Source of the DNA: Roseococcus sp. SYP-B2431
Lineage (GTDB): Bacteria; Pseudomonadota; Alphaproteobacteria; Acetobacterales; Acetobacteraceae
DNA: 64,000 nt
Assembly: GCF_004336745.1 (NCBI RefSeq)
Contig: NZ_SJXD01000028.1
Location: 248,001-312,000, forward strand
Direction of reading: 5' to 3'
A program made the translations under genes and the position numbers. Below the pieces are notes generated by a model, which had not been told where the DNA came from, did not search any database, and saw only the letters and a list, made by a program, of their open reading frames with translations. This document shows, piece after piece, positions 1 through 7,802 of the stretch. Within the stretch, counting starts at the first letter, position 1; every line of letters starts with the position of its first letter.

Positions 1-1
1 C

Positions 2-304
2 GGGCTGCGCGTGCTGATGGAATCCGAGGAGGCGGGCCTCTGCCTGCTGGAAGACCCGGCGCACCGCGCGCTGCACATGTTCAACCACATCGAATACGAT
101 TCCAGCTCGCTGGCGGAGGAGTATTTCCGGGATCTCGCCGCGGGGAAGAAGATCGCCAAGCCGCTCGGCTATTTTCCCGAGGACGACCCCTCGCGCCCGC
201 CCGGCAACCGCTGGCGCAGCCATGCGCACCTGCTCTTCGGCAATTGGATCAACGAGCTCTACCAGACGACGCCCTTCGACCTGGAGGAAATCGGCCGAGG
301 GTGA
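2..304 (+). CDS. metA: Homoserine O-acyltransferase MetA, C-terminal part (cut by window start)
   Basis: This is the last 100 residues of a MetA-type homoserine O-succinyl/acetyltransferase, which activates homoserine in methionine biosynthesis in the cytoplasm. The reading frame is open to the window edge, so the start lies outside. The segment FNHIEYD holds the His-x-Glu pair of the family's Cys-His-Glu catalytic machinery. The motif [17 protein letters not shown] is the conserved C-terminal signature of the family. The catalytic Cys is upstream of the window. The acyl donor (succinyl- or acetyl-CoA) cannot be told from this fragment. The gene ends convergently 62 bp before the tag stop codon on the other strand. 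Confidence 0.9.
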   Translation, partial: GLRVLMESEEAGLCLLEDPAHRALHMFNHIEYDSSSLAEEYFRDLAAGKKIAKPLGYFPEDDPSRPPGNRWRSHAHLLFGNWINELYQTTPFDLEEIGRG

Positions 305-366
305 GCCATCCCCGGCGAGCACGGCCGGGCCTTGCGGATCTCGACGCCGCCCAGCGGGCGGAGCCC

Positions 367-915
367 TCAGCGCCGGAAGCAATCCCTCGCGTGATCGTTC
401 ACCATCCCGGCCGCCTGCATCCAGGAATAGACGATCACCGGCCCCACGAACTTGAAGCCGCGCTTCTTCAGCGCCTTCGACATCCGCTCCGAAAGCTCGG
501 TCTTCGCCGGCACGGTCGCCCCGTCGCCCTGGATCGTGCCGCCACCGACCATGTCCCAGGCGAAGTCCGAAAAATCCTCGCCGGCGGCCTGCATGGCGAG
601 GTAGGCGCGCGCATTGCCGATGGTGGCCTCGATCTTCGCCCTGGCGCGGATGATCCCGGCATCGCCCATCAGCCGCTCCACATCCGCCGGACCGAACGCC
701 GCGACCTTCTCCGGGTCGAAGCCCGCGAAGGCGCGGCGATAGCCCTCGCGCTTGCGCAGCACCGTGATCCAGGCCAGCCCGGCCTGCGCGCCCTCCAGAT
801 TCAGCAGCTCCCATAAGGCGCGGGAATCGCGCTCGGGGACGCCCCATTCGCCGTCGTGGTACGCGCGCAGCAGCGGGTCGCTCTCGCACCAGCGGCAGCG
901 ATGGCGCTCCGTCAC
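367..915 (-). CDS. tag: DNA-3-methyladenine glycosylase I
   Basis: The 182-residue protein excises 3-methyladenine from alkylated DNA as the first step of base excision repair. It starts VTERHRCRWCESDPLL and ends HARDCFRR. The N-terminal Cys and His with the C-terminal His and Cys match the zinc site of Tag (Cys4, His17, His175, Cys179 in E. coli). The DGEWGVP motif is also typical. I chose the GTG at 915 because it aligns with the family N-terminus. The GTG overlaps the sufE stop codon (GTGA), so the two genes are probably translationally coupled. A longer open frame runs upstream to 1260 but is only a shadow of sufE. Confidence 0.93.
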   Translation of the reverse strand: MTERHRCRWCESDPLLRAYHDGEWGVPERDSRALWELLNLEGAQAGLAWITVLRKREGYRRAFAGFDPEKVAAFGPADVERLMGDAGIIRARAKIEATIGNARAYLAMQAAGEDFSDFAWDMVGGGTIQGDGATVPAKTELSERMSKALKKRGFKFVGPVIVYSWMQAAGMVNDHARDCFRR

Positions 916-1337
916 CCGCGCGCCGCGGCCTGGATGCGGGCCAGAACGGAGGCCACGCCGTTGCGGCGCGAGAGGCTGATATGCTCGCCCAGGCCCAGGC
1001 GCTGGAGGAAGTTGGGATCCGCCTCCCGGATCTCCTCGGCCGTGCGGCCGTTGAAGACGCGCAGCACCAGCGCCATCAGCCCCTGCACGATCGCGGCGTC
1101 GCTGTTGATGCGGAAGAAGAGCCGGTCGCCGTCGCGCGTCGGGACGAACCACACGCGCGACTGGCAGCCCGGCACAAGGTTCGCCTCCACCTTCTCCTCC
1201 GGAGTGAGCACGGGAAGCTCCCGCCCCATGTCCATCAGATACCGGTAGCGGTCCTCCCAATCGTCGAAGAGGGAAAATCCCTCCTCGAGATCGGCGATCA
1301 CCTCCTCGATGGTGGAGGAGGGCGCTTCGACGGTCAT
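912..1337 (-). CDS. sufE: SufE family cysteine desulfuration protein
   Basis: The 141-residue protein has the SufE fold. SufE accepts persulfide sulfur from the SufS cysteine desulfurase and passes it to the SufBCD Fe-S scaffold in the cytosol. The sulfur-accepting Cys lies in VPGCQSRVWF, the hallmark of the family. Length is normal. No other suf genes are in the window, so this is a detached copy; family members outside the suf operon can serve other sulfur acceptors. Its stop codon overlaps the tag start, and carD ends 7 bp away in the same orientation, so it may be read through from carD. Confidence 0.92.
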   Translation of the reverse strand: MTVEAPSSTIEEVIADLEEGFSLFDDWEDRYRYLMDMGRELPVLTPEEKVEANLVPGCQSRVWFVPTRDGDRLFFRINSDAAIVQGLMALVLRVFNGRTAEEIREADPNFLQRLGLGEHISLSRRNGVASVLARIQAAARG

Positions 1338-1344
1338 GGTCCGC

Positions 1345-2625
1345 TCAGCTGGCCTTGGCGAAGGCGACGAGCTGGTCGCTGGCGGTCAGCTTGTCGATCT
1401 TCTCGATGGCCGCGTATTCCGCCGCTAGGCGCTCCAGCGCCTGCTCGTAGATCTGGCGCTCGCTGAAGGACTGGTCGGGCTGGCCGGCATTGCGCTGCAG
1501 GTCGCGCACGACCTCGGCGATCTGGATCGGGTCGCCACTGTTGATCTTCGCCTCGTATTCCTGCGCGCGGCGCGACCACATGGTGCGCTTGATGCGCGCG
1601 CGGCCCTTCAGCGTGTCGATCGCGGCCTCGAACTCCTTCTGCGTGAACAGCTTCCGCAGGCCGGCCGTGGGCACCTTGTTGACGGGAACGCGCAGCGTCA
1701 TGCGGTTCTCCTCGAAGGTGACGACGATCATGTGCAGTTCCATGCCCGCGGCCTCGATGATCTCGATGCCCTGCACGGTGCCGACGCCGTGGGTCGGATA
1801 GACGACGTGGTCGCCCGCCTTGAGCTCGATCTTGGCGGCCGGCGGGCGCGGCGGGCCGGACTGCGCTTCCGCGAAACCGGGACGGCCGGGGCTGCGGACC
1901 GCGAAGGATGGCGGCATGTTGGGCCTTCCCATGGGCGGGCGCGGGGACATCGGATTGCCGCCGCTGCGCATGGGCATGTTGGGCGGCGCGGCGACGATGA
2001 TGTTGGGGCGCGGGGCAGCCGGCGCAACCGGCGCCGGCGCGGCGGGAGCCGGCTCGGGCCTCTCGACCGCGACAGGCTTCGGCGCCTCTTCCGGAACGGG
2101 CTTCGCGGCGGCAGAAAGGGGCTTGGCGGGGGCCTTGGGAGGGGACTTGGTGGCCGGGGAGGCCTTGCTGCTGGTCACTGGACGGGTTGCTGCCTTCGTA
2201 AGAGTGGCTTTGGGTGCCGCGGCCGTCTTGGCCACCGGCCTGGGTTTCGGAACCGGTTTCGCGGCTGCCTTTGAAGCTGGCTTGACCACGGTCTTCGGAA
2301 CCGGCTTGCGTGCCGCCGCCTTGACGGGCTTCGGCGCCGGACGGGTTGGAGCCGCGCGGGTTGGAGCCGGGGGGGCCTGGGCCGCCTTCCGCTCCGCCGG
2401 CTTCGCCGCTTTCCCAGCCGGCTTGGCCGCCGCCCGGACCGCCGGCCTGGATGGGCCTGACCTGGATGTCGCCGGCGGCTTGGATGCCGCTTTGGGCGCG
2501 GCCCGCTGCGGGGCCGGCTTGGCGGCGGCCTTCACGGGCTTGGCCTTGGCGGCCGGCTTCTTGACGGGGGACGGGGCCTTTCTGGCACGCGCGGACGAGG
2601 GCTTACTCCGAGGCGACGTGGCCAT
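1345..2625 (-). CDS. carD: CarD-family RNA polymerase-binding regulator with long basic N-terminal tail
   Basis: The last about 165 residues form a CarD/CdnL module. An RNA polymerase-interacting Tudor-like part (LKAGDHVVYPTHGVGTVQGIE) is followed by an alpha-helical DNA-binding part (MWSRRAQEYEAKI). CarD proteins bind the beta subunit and stabilise open complexes at rRNA and growth-related promoters. About 260 residues of Lys/Ala/Pro-rich sequence precede the module (repeats such as AAKP and KPV), resembling a histone H1 tail; ordinary CarD proteins are about 160-170 residues. I place the start at ATG 2625 (MATSPRS). The longer frame to 2751 would begin upstream of the predicted promoter. 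Protein length is 426 residues. Function of the tail is unknown. Confidence 0.9.
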   Translation of the reverse strand: MATSPRSKPSSARARKAPSPVKKPAAKAKPVKAAAKPAPQRAAPKAASKPPATSRSGPSRPAVRAAAKPAGKAAKPAERKAAQAPPAPTRAAPTRPAPKPVKAAARKPVPKTVVKPASKAAAKPVPKPRPVAKTAAAPKATLTKAATRPVTSSKASPATKSPPKAPAKPLSAAAKPVPEEAPKPVAVERPEPAPAAPAPVAPAAPRPNIIVAAPPNMPMRSGGNPMSPRPPMGRPNMPPSFAVRSPGRPGFAEAQSGPPRPPAAKIELKAGDHVVYPTHGVGTVQGIEIIEAAGMELHMIVVTFEENRMTLRVPVNKVPTAGLRKLFTQKEFEAAIDTLKGRARIKRTMWSRRAQEYEAKINSGDPIQIAEVVRDLQRNAGQPDQSFSERQIYEQALERLAAEYAAIEKIDKLTASDQLVAFAKAS

Positions 2626-2727
2626 GTGCGACGAGACTCCTGCAACCCAGTGAGGAGGGAGCCGAACGCGCTGAACCCCTTGGCGCCTTTGCCTTATCGC
2701 CGTGGGGATTTGCGCTTCCGTCGCGAT

Positions 2728-2756
2728 CATATAGCACAAAAAACGCGCCATGTCAC
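2728..2756 (-). promoter_or_regulatory. Probable sigma70-type promoter of carD
   Basis: On the minus strand a -35 box GTGACA (2751-2756) is followed after exactly 17 bases by TATATG (2728-2733). A TG dinucleotide in the extended -10 position precedes the -10 box. Transcription would begin near 2721 and give a leader of about 95 bases before the carD ATG at 2625. The spacer holds a run of six T. The positions are seen; promoter function is inferred. Confidence 0.5.
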
Positions 2757-2796
2757 GCAGAGAGAGGCATTGCCGCGTCGCCCAGGCCTCCTCGTC

Positions 2797-3129
2797 TCAG
2801 GGCGTGCCCGGCTCCGGGCTCAGGAGTTCGGCCTTGCCGGGCTTGCCCTTCCACTCTTCCGCGTCGGCCGGCGGCTCGCCCTTGCGGGTGATGTTCGGCC
2901 AGGTCCTGGCGTAGTTGCGGTTGAGCTCCAGCCAGGGCGTCGCCTTGTCGTCGCTGTCCGGCAGGATCGCCTCGGCGGGGCATTCCGGCTCGCAGACGCC
3001 GCAGTCGATGCACTCATCCGGATGGATGACCAGGAAGTTCTCGCCCACGTAGAAGCAGTCGACGGGACAGACCTCGACGCAATCCATGAACTTACACTTG
3101 ATGCAGTTTTCGGTGACGACATAGGTCAC
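2797..3129 (-). CDS. fdxA: 7Fe ferredoxin FdxA
   Basis: The 110-residue soluble ferredoxin has the cysteine spacing of FdxA/Azotobacter FdI-type proteins. [14 protein letters not shown] supplies the [3Fe-4S] ligands and most of one cluster site, and [12 protein letters not shown] supplies the [4Fe-4S] cluster. These proteins carry low-potential electrons in the cytoplasm; the partner here is unknown. It starts [13 protein letters not shown], the standard N-terminus. A 16-bp inverted repeat lies 37 bp upstream, and carD follows downstream under its own promoter. The upstream S4-domain gene is separated by 72 bp. Confidence 0.95.
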   Translation of the reverse strand: MTYVVTENCIKCKFMDCVEVCPVDCFYVGENFLVIHPDECIDCGVCEPECPAEAILPDSDDKATPWLELNRNYARTWPNITRKGEPPADAEEWKGKPGKAELLSPEPGTP

Positions 3130-3165
3130 GAAGGCAGCTCCCGATCTTCGCAGTCGCGGTAGAAA

Positions 3166-3181
3166 TGACGCCGGGGCGTCA
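3166..3181. promoter_or_regulatory. Inverted repeat upstream of fdxA, candidate operator
   Basis: TGACGCC and GGCGTCA form a perfect 7-bp inverted repeat around two bases. It lies between the S4-domain gene and fdxA, 37 bp from the fdxA start. On the minus strand a TTGTCA (3188-3193) sits just upstream, so the repeat would fall inside the fdxA promoter spacer. A two-base loop makes an RNA hairpin unlikely, so a DNA-binding site is the better reading. The binding protein is unknown. Confidence 0.35.
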
Positions 3182-3201
3182 CGTTGACAAGCGCCGGTGG
3201 A

Positions 3202-3513
3202 TCATAGCTGTGCCCGGGTCACGTCCGCCCCCTCCCGGACTTCCTCGTACAGCGCCCGGGCCTCGGCGGGCGGCCCGCGCCGGTCGCCCAGCGCCAGCAC
3301 GCGCCAGACCCGCACCTCGACGCCCCCCGGGCCGTCCCACCCGAAGGTGAGCACGTCGCCCACGCGGATTCGCGCATGGGCCTTGGTGACCGGCTGGCGG
3401 TTGAGGCGGAAGCCACCGGCCTCGACGCGCGCGCCGCAGAGCGGCTTGGACTTGGCCAGGCGCGCATGCCAGAGCCAGGTGTCGAGGCGCCGGAAATCCG
3501 CCCCTGCCTCCAT
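3202..3513 (-). CDS. RNA-binding S4 domain protein, HslR/Hsp15-like
   Basis: The 103-residue protein carries one S4 RNA-binding domain from about residue 9: RLDTWLWHARLAKSK, then VEAGGFRLNRQPVTKAHARIRVGDVLTF. E. coli Hsp15 (HslR) has the same layout and binds stalled 50S subunits that carry nascent peptidyl-tRNA. The gene lies 3 bp after the SUV3-like helicase stop codon, so the two RNA-binding proteins are almost certainly cotranscribed and may act together in RNA or ribosome quality control. The specific function is inferred from the family. Confidence 0.85.
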   Translation of the reverse strand: MEAGADFRRLDTWLWHARLAKSKPLCGARVEAGGFRLNRQPVTKAHARIRVGDVLTFGWDGPGGVEVRVWRVLALGDRRGPPAEARALYEEVREGADVTRAQL

Positions 3514-3516
3514 GCG

Positions 3517-6507
3517 CTATTTCAGCTTGAGCTTCATCAGCGCGGCGAAGGGGCTGTCCTCCGCGCTCGTGGAGGGCCGGTCCTCGTGGAAGGTCCGGGT
3601 CTCGGGACCGCCCGAGCGGTCCCGGTCGCGCGGCGGGCCGCCGCGGCGGTCGTCACGGCGCGGACCGTCGCGGCGGGGGCCGTCCCAGCGGTTGCCGCCG
3701 CCCTCGCGCCGCGGGCCGTCGTTGCGCTGTCCCTCGGGGCGGGGCGTGCCCTCGTTCGAGCCGGCCGGACGCGGCGCGCCCGCATCCGCGCGCGGCTCGC
3801 GCGGAGCGCCACCCTGGCCCTGGCCATGGCGCGGGCCGCCCTTGCCGGGGAAAGGCCCGCGATGGCGGTCGCGGCGGGGGCCGTCCTGGCGGCGCGGCGC
3901 CTCCGATCCTTCGGCCGGAGCCGCGCCCTCGCCGGCGGCGGGCGCGGTCCCTTCGGCGGCACCGGCCTGCTCCCGGCGCTGGTTCGGATTCGGCCCACGG
4001 CCGCGATTGGGCTGATGCTGGCGATCCCGGCGCGGCGGCGCGGCGGGGCGCGCCCAGGCCACCATCGCCGGCAGCACGGGGCCCTGCATGTCCTCGGGCA
4101 GCACCTCGGAGGGGATCAGGCGGAAGCCGAGCGCGCTCAGCACCGGCTCCAGCATGTCGCCCTTGATGCCGAATCGGCCCAGGATTTCGGGCGGCAGCGG
4201 GGCGGGCGCGCGGCGGGTGAGATAGCCCAGCTCGGCCGCCACGCGCTCCGCCACGTCCAGGCGCAGCAGCACGGGGCCGGCGGGCACCCAGCCCATGATG
4301 GGGCCGAAGCCCTCGGGCCAGGACAGCGCCATCACGCCGTCCGCCGGGATCGAGACCAGGCCCGGTGCCGGCAGCGGCGGCGTCGGCAGGTCGTAGCTCA
4401 GCGCCCAGAGCTGCGCGCGGAGCGCCATGGGGCGCGGCTTCAGCGCCTCGGGCACGTAGAGCGCGAAGCGGCCGGCGCGGATGCCGATCGCCTTCAGCTT
4501 GGCGCGCAGCTCGTGGCCGATGTTGTTGCGCGTGTCGCCGGGCTTCAGGCCCAGCGTCTCGCGCAGCTGGAAGGCCGGCCCGCGCAGCGTGTTGTCCTCG
4601 GCGGCCTTGGCCTCGATCGCCGCGATGGCCGCCAGATCCTTGGAAAGCACGCCCTCGATCCAGCCGGCCAGCCGCGCCCGCACGCGCTCGCGCTGCGGAC
4701 CGTCGAGGAATTCGGAGGCATGGACCTCGATGAGCGGCTTGCCCGGCTCGCTGCCCATCTTGAGGCGGGCGATCTCGGCGCCGTCCCAGGTGATGCGGTG
4801 CTCGGAGGTCAGGGCCAGGCTCTCGACCTTGGCGGTCTCCAGCGCGGCAAGCCGGCGTGGAATCTCCTGCACGAGCGCGCGGCGCGCGGCGCGGAGGATG
4901 AGCTTCTTCTCCTCGTCGCCGCCCTCGCCCAGCTCGGGCACGAATTCGAAGCCGACGACCTGGCCGACCTTGTGGCCCTCGACCACCACCTCGCCCTGGC
5001 GGGTGACGGCGGAGAGGAGCTCGTCCTGCGTGTTGTCGAGGCTGCGGATCAGATGGGCCGCGCGGCGGTCCACGAAGCGGGCGGTGAGGCGCTCGTGCAG
5101 GGCGTCGCTGACGGCGTCCTCGGCGGCGCGGGCCGCCTCCTGTTGGACGGCCGCATCCCGGACCCAGTCGGCGCGGGCGGCGATATAGGCCCAGACGCGG
5201 ATGGCGGAGAGGCGCGACATCAGCGTGTCGAGGTCGCCCTCGGTGCTGGTGCAGGAGGCGATCTGCGAGGCGATCCAGTCGCTCGGCAGCACGCCGTCCT
5301 CGGCCAGATGCGTGAAGATGCGCCCGACGAGGCGCATATGGGTGTCGTCCGCCAGCTTGCGGAAATCGGGGATCTGGCAGGCCTCCCACAGCAGCGCGAC
5401 CCGGGCCCGCGACGCGGCGAGCTTGCGGATGGCGTCCTCGCGCCCGAGCTGGCTCAGCACGATATGGTCGGTCGCGTCGTTGCCCTTGGTCAGGCCGGGC
5501 TGGGGCGAGGGTGCGCCCAGGCTGTCGAGCAGGGCGTCGATGCTGGAGAAGTCGAGATCGCTGTTGCGCCAGACCAGCGCCTGCAGCGGCTCGAAATGAT
5601 GTCCCTCGATCTTGGAGACCATCTCGTCGGACAAGGGCGGGCATTCGGCGGTGGTGCCGAAGGTGCCGTCGCGCATGCCGCGCCCGGCGCGGCCGGCGAT
5701 CTGCGCGGCCTCCTGCGCGGACAAGGCACGGGGGGAATTGCCGTCGAACTTCTGCAGGCTGGCGAAGGCGACGTGATCGACATCCATGTTGAGGCCCATG
5801 CCGATGGCATCCGTCGCCACGAGGAAATCGACCTCGCGGTCCTGGTACATCGTCACCTGGGCATTGCGCGTGCGGGGGCTGAGGCGGCCCATCACGACCG
5901 CGCAGCCGCCCCGGCGGCGGCGGATGGCCTCGGCGATCGCGTAGACCTCCTGCGCGGAGAAGGCGACGACGGCGCTGCGGGCCGGCAGGCGGGTGAGCTT
6001 CACGGGGCCGGCATAGGCCAGCTTGGAGAGGCGCGGGCGCGTCTCGATCTCGACCTGCGGCACGAGGCGCTGCAGCAGCGGGCGGATGGTCTCGGCGCCC
6101 ATGAACATCGTCTCGACCAGGCCGCGCGCATTCAGCAGGCGGTCGGTGAAGATATGGCCGCGATCGGGGTCGGCGCAGAGCTGGATCTCGTCGACGGCGA
6201 GGAACTCCACCCTGCGGTCCAGCGGCATGGCCTCGACCGTGCAGGCGAACCACTTCGCCTCCGGCGGGATGATCTTCTCCTCGCCGGTGATGAGCGCGAC
6301 ATTCGCCTCGCCCTTCTGGGCTACCATGCGGTCATAGTTCTCGCGCGCCAGGAGGCGGAGCGGGAAGCCGATGATTCCCGACGAATGCGCGAGCATGCGC
6401 TCCATCGCGAGATGGGTCTTTCCGGTGTTGGTCGGGCCGAGAATGGCCTTCACGCGGGCGTCGAACATGACCGTATTCCAGCAAAAGTCCGGAGCCTTAT
6501 GGACCAA
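3517..6507 (-). CDS. SUV3-like DExH RNA helicase with basic disordered tail
   Basis: The 996-residue protein matches the mitochondrial SUV3/degradosome helicase group found in alphaproteobacteria. ILGPTNTGKTHLAMERM is the Walker A motif. VDEIQLCAD is the DEx-H/D-type motif II, with Ile-Gln in place of His. ATDAIGMGLNMD and QIAGRAGR are motifs V and VI. SUV3 unwinds RNA for exonucleolytic decay. The last about 170 residues are low-complexity and rich in Arg, Gly and Pro (RRDGPRRDDRRGGPPRD), as in RNA-binding tails. The start may instead be the internal ATG at 6468 (MFDARVK), which lies just ahead of the Walker motif. The S4-domain gene follows directly. RNA targets are not known. Confidence 0.88.
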   Translation of the reverse strand: MVHKAPDFCWNTVMFDARVKAILGPTNTGKTHLAMERMLAHSSGIIGFPLRLLARENYDRMVAQKGEANVALITGEEKIIPPEAKWFACTVEAMPLDRRVEFLAVDEIQLCADPDRGHIFTDRLLNARGLVETMFMGAETIRPLLQRLVPQVEIETRPRLSKLAYAGPVKLTRLPARSAVVAFSAQEVYAIAEAIRRRRGGCAVVMGRLSPRTRNAQVTMYQDREVDFLVATDAIGMGLNMDVDHVAFASLQKFDGNSPRALSAQEAAQIAGRAGRGMRDGTFGTTAECPPLSDEMVSKIEGHHFEPLQALVWRNSDLDFSSIDALLDSLGAPSPQPGLTKGNDATDHIVLSQLGREDAIRKLAASRARVALLWEACQIPDFRKLADDTHMRLVGRIFTHLAEDGVLPSDWIASQIASCTSTEGDLDTLMSRLSAIRVWAYIAARADWVRDAAVQQEAARAAEDAVSDALHERLTARFVDRRAAHLIRSLDNTQDELLSAVTRQGEVVVEGHKVGQVVGFEFVPELGEGGDEEKKLILRAARRALVQEIPRRLAALETAKVESLALTSEHRITWDGAEIARLKMGSEPGKPLIEVHASEFLDGPQRERVRARLAGWIEGVLSKDLAAIAAIEAKAAEDNTLRGPAFQLRETLGLKPGDTRNNIGHELRAKLKAIGIRAGRFALYVPEALKPRPMALRAQLWALSYDLPTPPLPAPGLVSIPADGVMALSWPEGFGPIMGWVPAGPVLLRLDVAERVAAELGYLTRRAPAPLPPEILGRFGIKGDMLEPVLSALGFRLIPSEVLPEDMQGPVLPAMVAWARPAAPPRRDRQHQPNRGRGPNPNQRREQAGAAEGTAPAAGEGAAPAEGSEAPRRQDGPRRDRHRGPFPGKGGPRHGQGQGGAPREPRADAGAPRPAGSNEGTPRPEGQRNDGPRREGGGNRWDGPRRDGPRRDDRRGGPPRDRDRSGGPETRTFHEDRPSTSAEDSPFAALMKLKLK

Positions 6508-6553
6508 GCGCGGGTGATTGCAACTTGGCGGGTCCGGGGAGAGATTGCCGCCG

Positions 6554-7672
6554 GTGTCCCCTCCCCGCAGCTTCGCCCTGATCTACGGCGCCCAATTCCT
6601 GGGCATCGGGGCCATGATGCCCTTCCTGCCGGCCATCCTGGCCGAGGGCGGGCTGACCTCCGGGCAGGTCGGCGGCGTCATGGCGGCGGGCTCCATCATG
6701 CGCCTGCTGGCGGCCCCGCTGGGTGGCCGGATCGCCGACGGTATGGGCGATGCGCGGGTGATCCTGGCGGCGGCGGCGCTGGTCGCGGCGGCGGGGGCGG
6801 CGGGCTTCGGGCTGGCGGCGGGGCTGGCGCTGCTGGCGGCGGTGCAGGTCGCGCACAGCATCGCCATGGCGCCGGTCGTCCCCCTGACGGATGCGCTGGC
6901 GGTGGGCGCCGTCCGTAAACACGGCTTCGACTATGCGCGGGTCCGGGCCTCGGGCTCGGTCACCTATATCCTGGGCGCCGTGCTGGCGGGCCAGGCGGCG
7001 CAGCTGGCCGGGCCGCGCATGGCGGCCTGGATCCTGGCCGGGGCGCTGGTGGCCACCGCGATCCTGGCGCTGCGCCTGCCCGATACGCGGCGGCCGGGCG
7101 TGGTGGCGAAGGGCTCGCTCTGGGCGCCGCTGCGCGAGCCCGGCTTCGTGCGGATCCTCGCCATCGCGGCGCTGATCCAGGGCAGCCACGCGATGTATTA
7201 TGCCTTCTCGACGCTGCACTGGCAGGCGGCGGGGCTGGGCACGGGCTTCATCGGCGTGCTCTGGGGCTTCAGCGTGGTGTCGGAGGTGCTGCTCTTTCTT
7301 TATGGGAAGCCCTTCGTGCTGCGGCTGGGCGTGCGCGGGCTGGTGATGCTGGCCGCCGGCGCCGGCCTGCTGCGCTGGAGCGTCTTCGCCGTCACCACCG
7401 AGCCCGCGCTGCTGCTCCCCATCCAGATCCTGCACGGCGCGACCTTCGGGGCCATGCACCTCGCAACGATGCAGGCGTTGCTGGGCCTGCCCGCGCATGT
7501 CGGCGCGCGGGCGCAGACGCTGGTCGCCTCGGCCGTGAGCGCAGCCTCGGGCGGGCTGATGTGGGCGAGCGGGCTGCTTTATGCGGCGGTGGGCGGGCAT
7601 GCCTTCCTCGCCATGGCGGTGCTGTGCGGGCTGGGAATGTCGCTGGCCGTTCGAATTCGGCCGGCCGCGTAG
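6554..7672 (+). CDS. MFS transporter, HcaT-like
   Basis: This is a major facilitator protein of about 372 residues with some twelve hydrophobic segments. It begins FALIYGAQFLGIGAMMPFLPAIL and carries the loop-2/3 motif GGRIADGMG. Overall order resembles the MFS_1-like group that includes E. coli HcaT (phenylpropionate permease), but the substrate cannot be deduced. No ATG fits the N-terminus. I chose GTG 6554 because a GGGGAGAG sequence lies about ten bases upstream; a TTG at 6518 is the other option. It is divergent from the helicase gene and stands alone ahead of dnaB. Confidence 0.8.
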   Translation: MSPPRSFALIYGAQFLGIGAMMPFLPAILAEGGLTSGQVGGVMAAGSIMRLLAAPLGGRIADGMGDARVILAAAALVAAAGAAGFGLAAGLALLAAVQVAHSIAMAPVVPLTDALAVGAVRKHGFDYARVRASGSVTYILGAVLAGQAAQLAGPRMAAWILAGALVATAILALRLPDTRRPGVVAKGSLWAPLREPGFVRILAIAALIQGSHAMYYAFSTLHWQAAGLGTGFIGVLWGFSVVSEVLLFLYGKPFVLRLGVRGLVMLAAGAGLLRWSVFAVTTEPALLLPIQILHGATFGAMHLATMQALLGLPAHVGARAQTLVASAVSAASGGLMWASGLLYAAVGGHAFLAMAVLCGLGMSLAVRIRPAA

Positions 7673-7802
7673 ATCCCGGACATGCGAGAAGCTGAAATTC
7701 CTGCCGGGCGACCAAGGGGGGAGCCATCGACCTTCCGCCCCCGCTATCCACAGCCCGGTCCGGTGGCGGAGGCGCCCCCATCCCGGGTAGGATGCCCGCC
7801 GC

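Noticed and set aside
1345-2751. Longer carD start at 2751
   Set aside because: It would begin at or upstream of the predicted promoter boxes, and the extra 42 residues look non-coding; ATG 2625 is preferred.
3376-6918. Open frame of 1180 codons on the plus strand across the SUV3-like helicase
   Set aside because: Composition is typical of an antisense GC shadow, and the helicase motifs on the other strand are clear.
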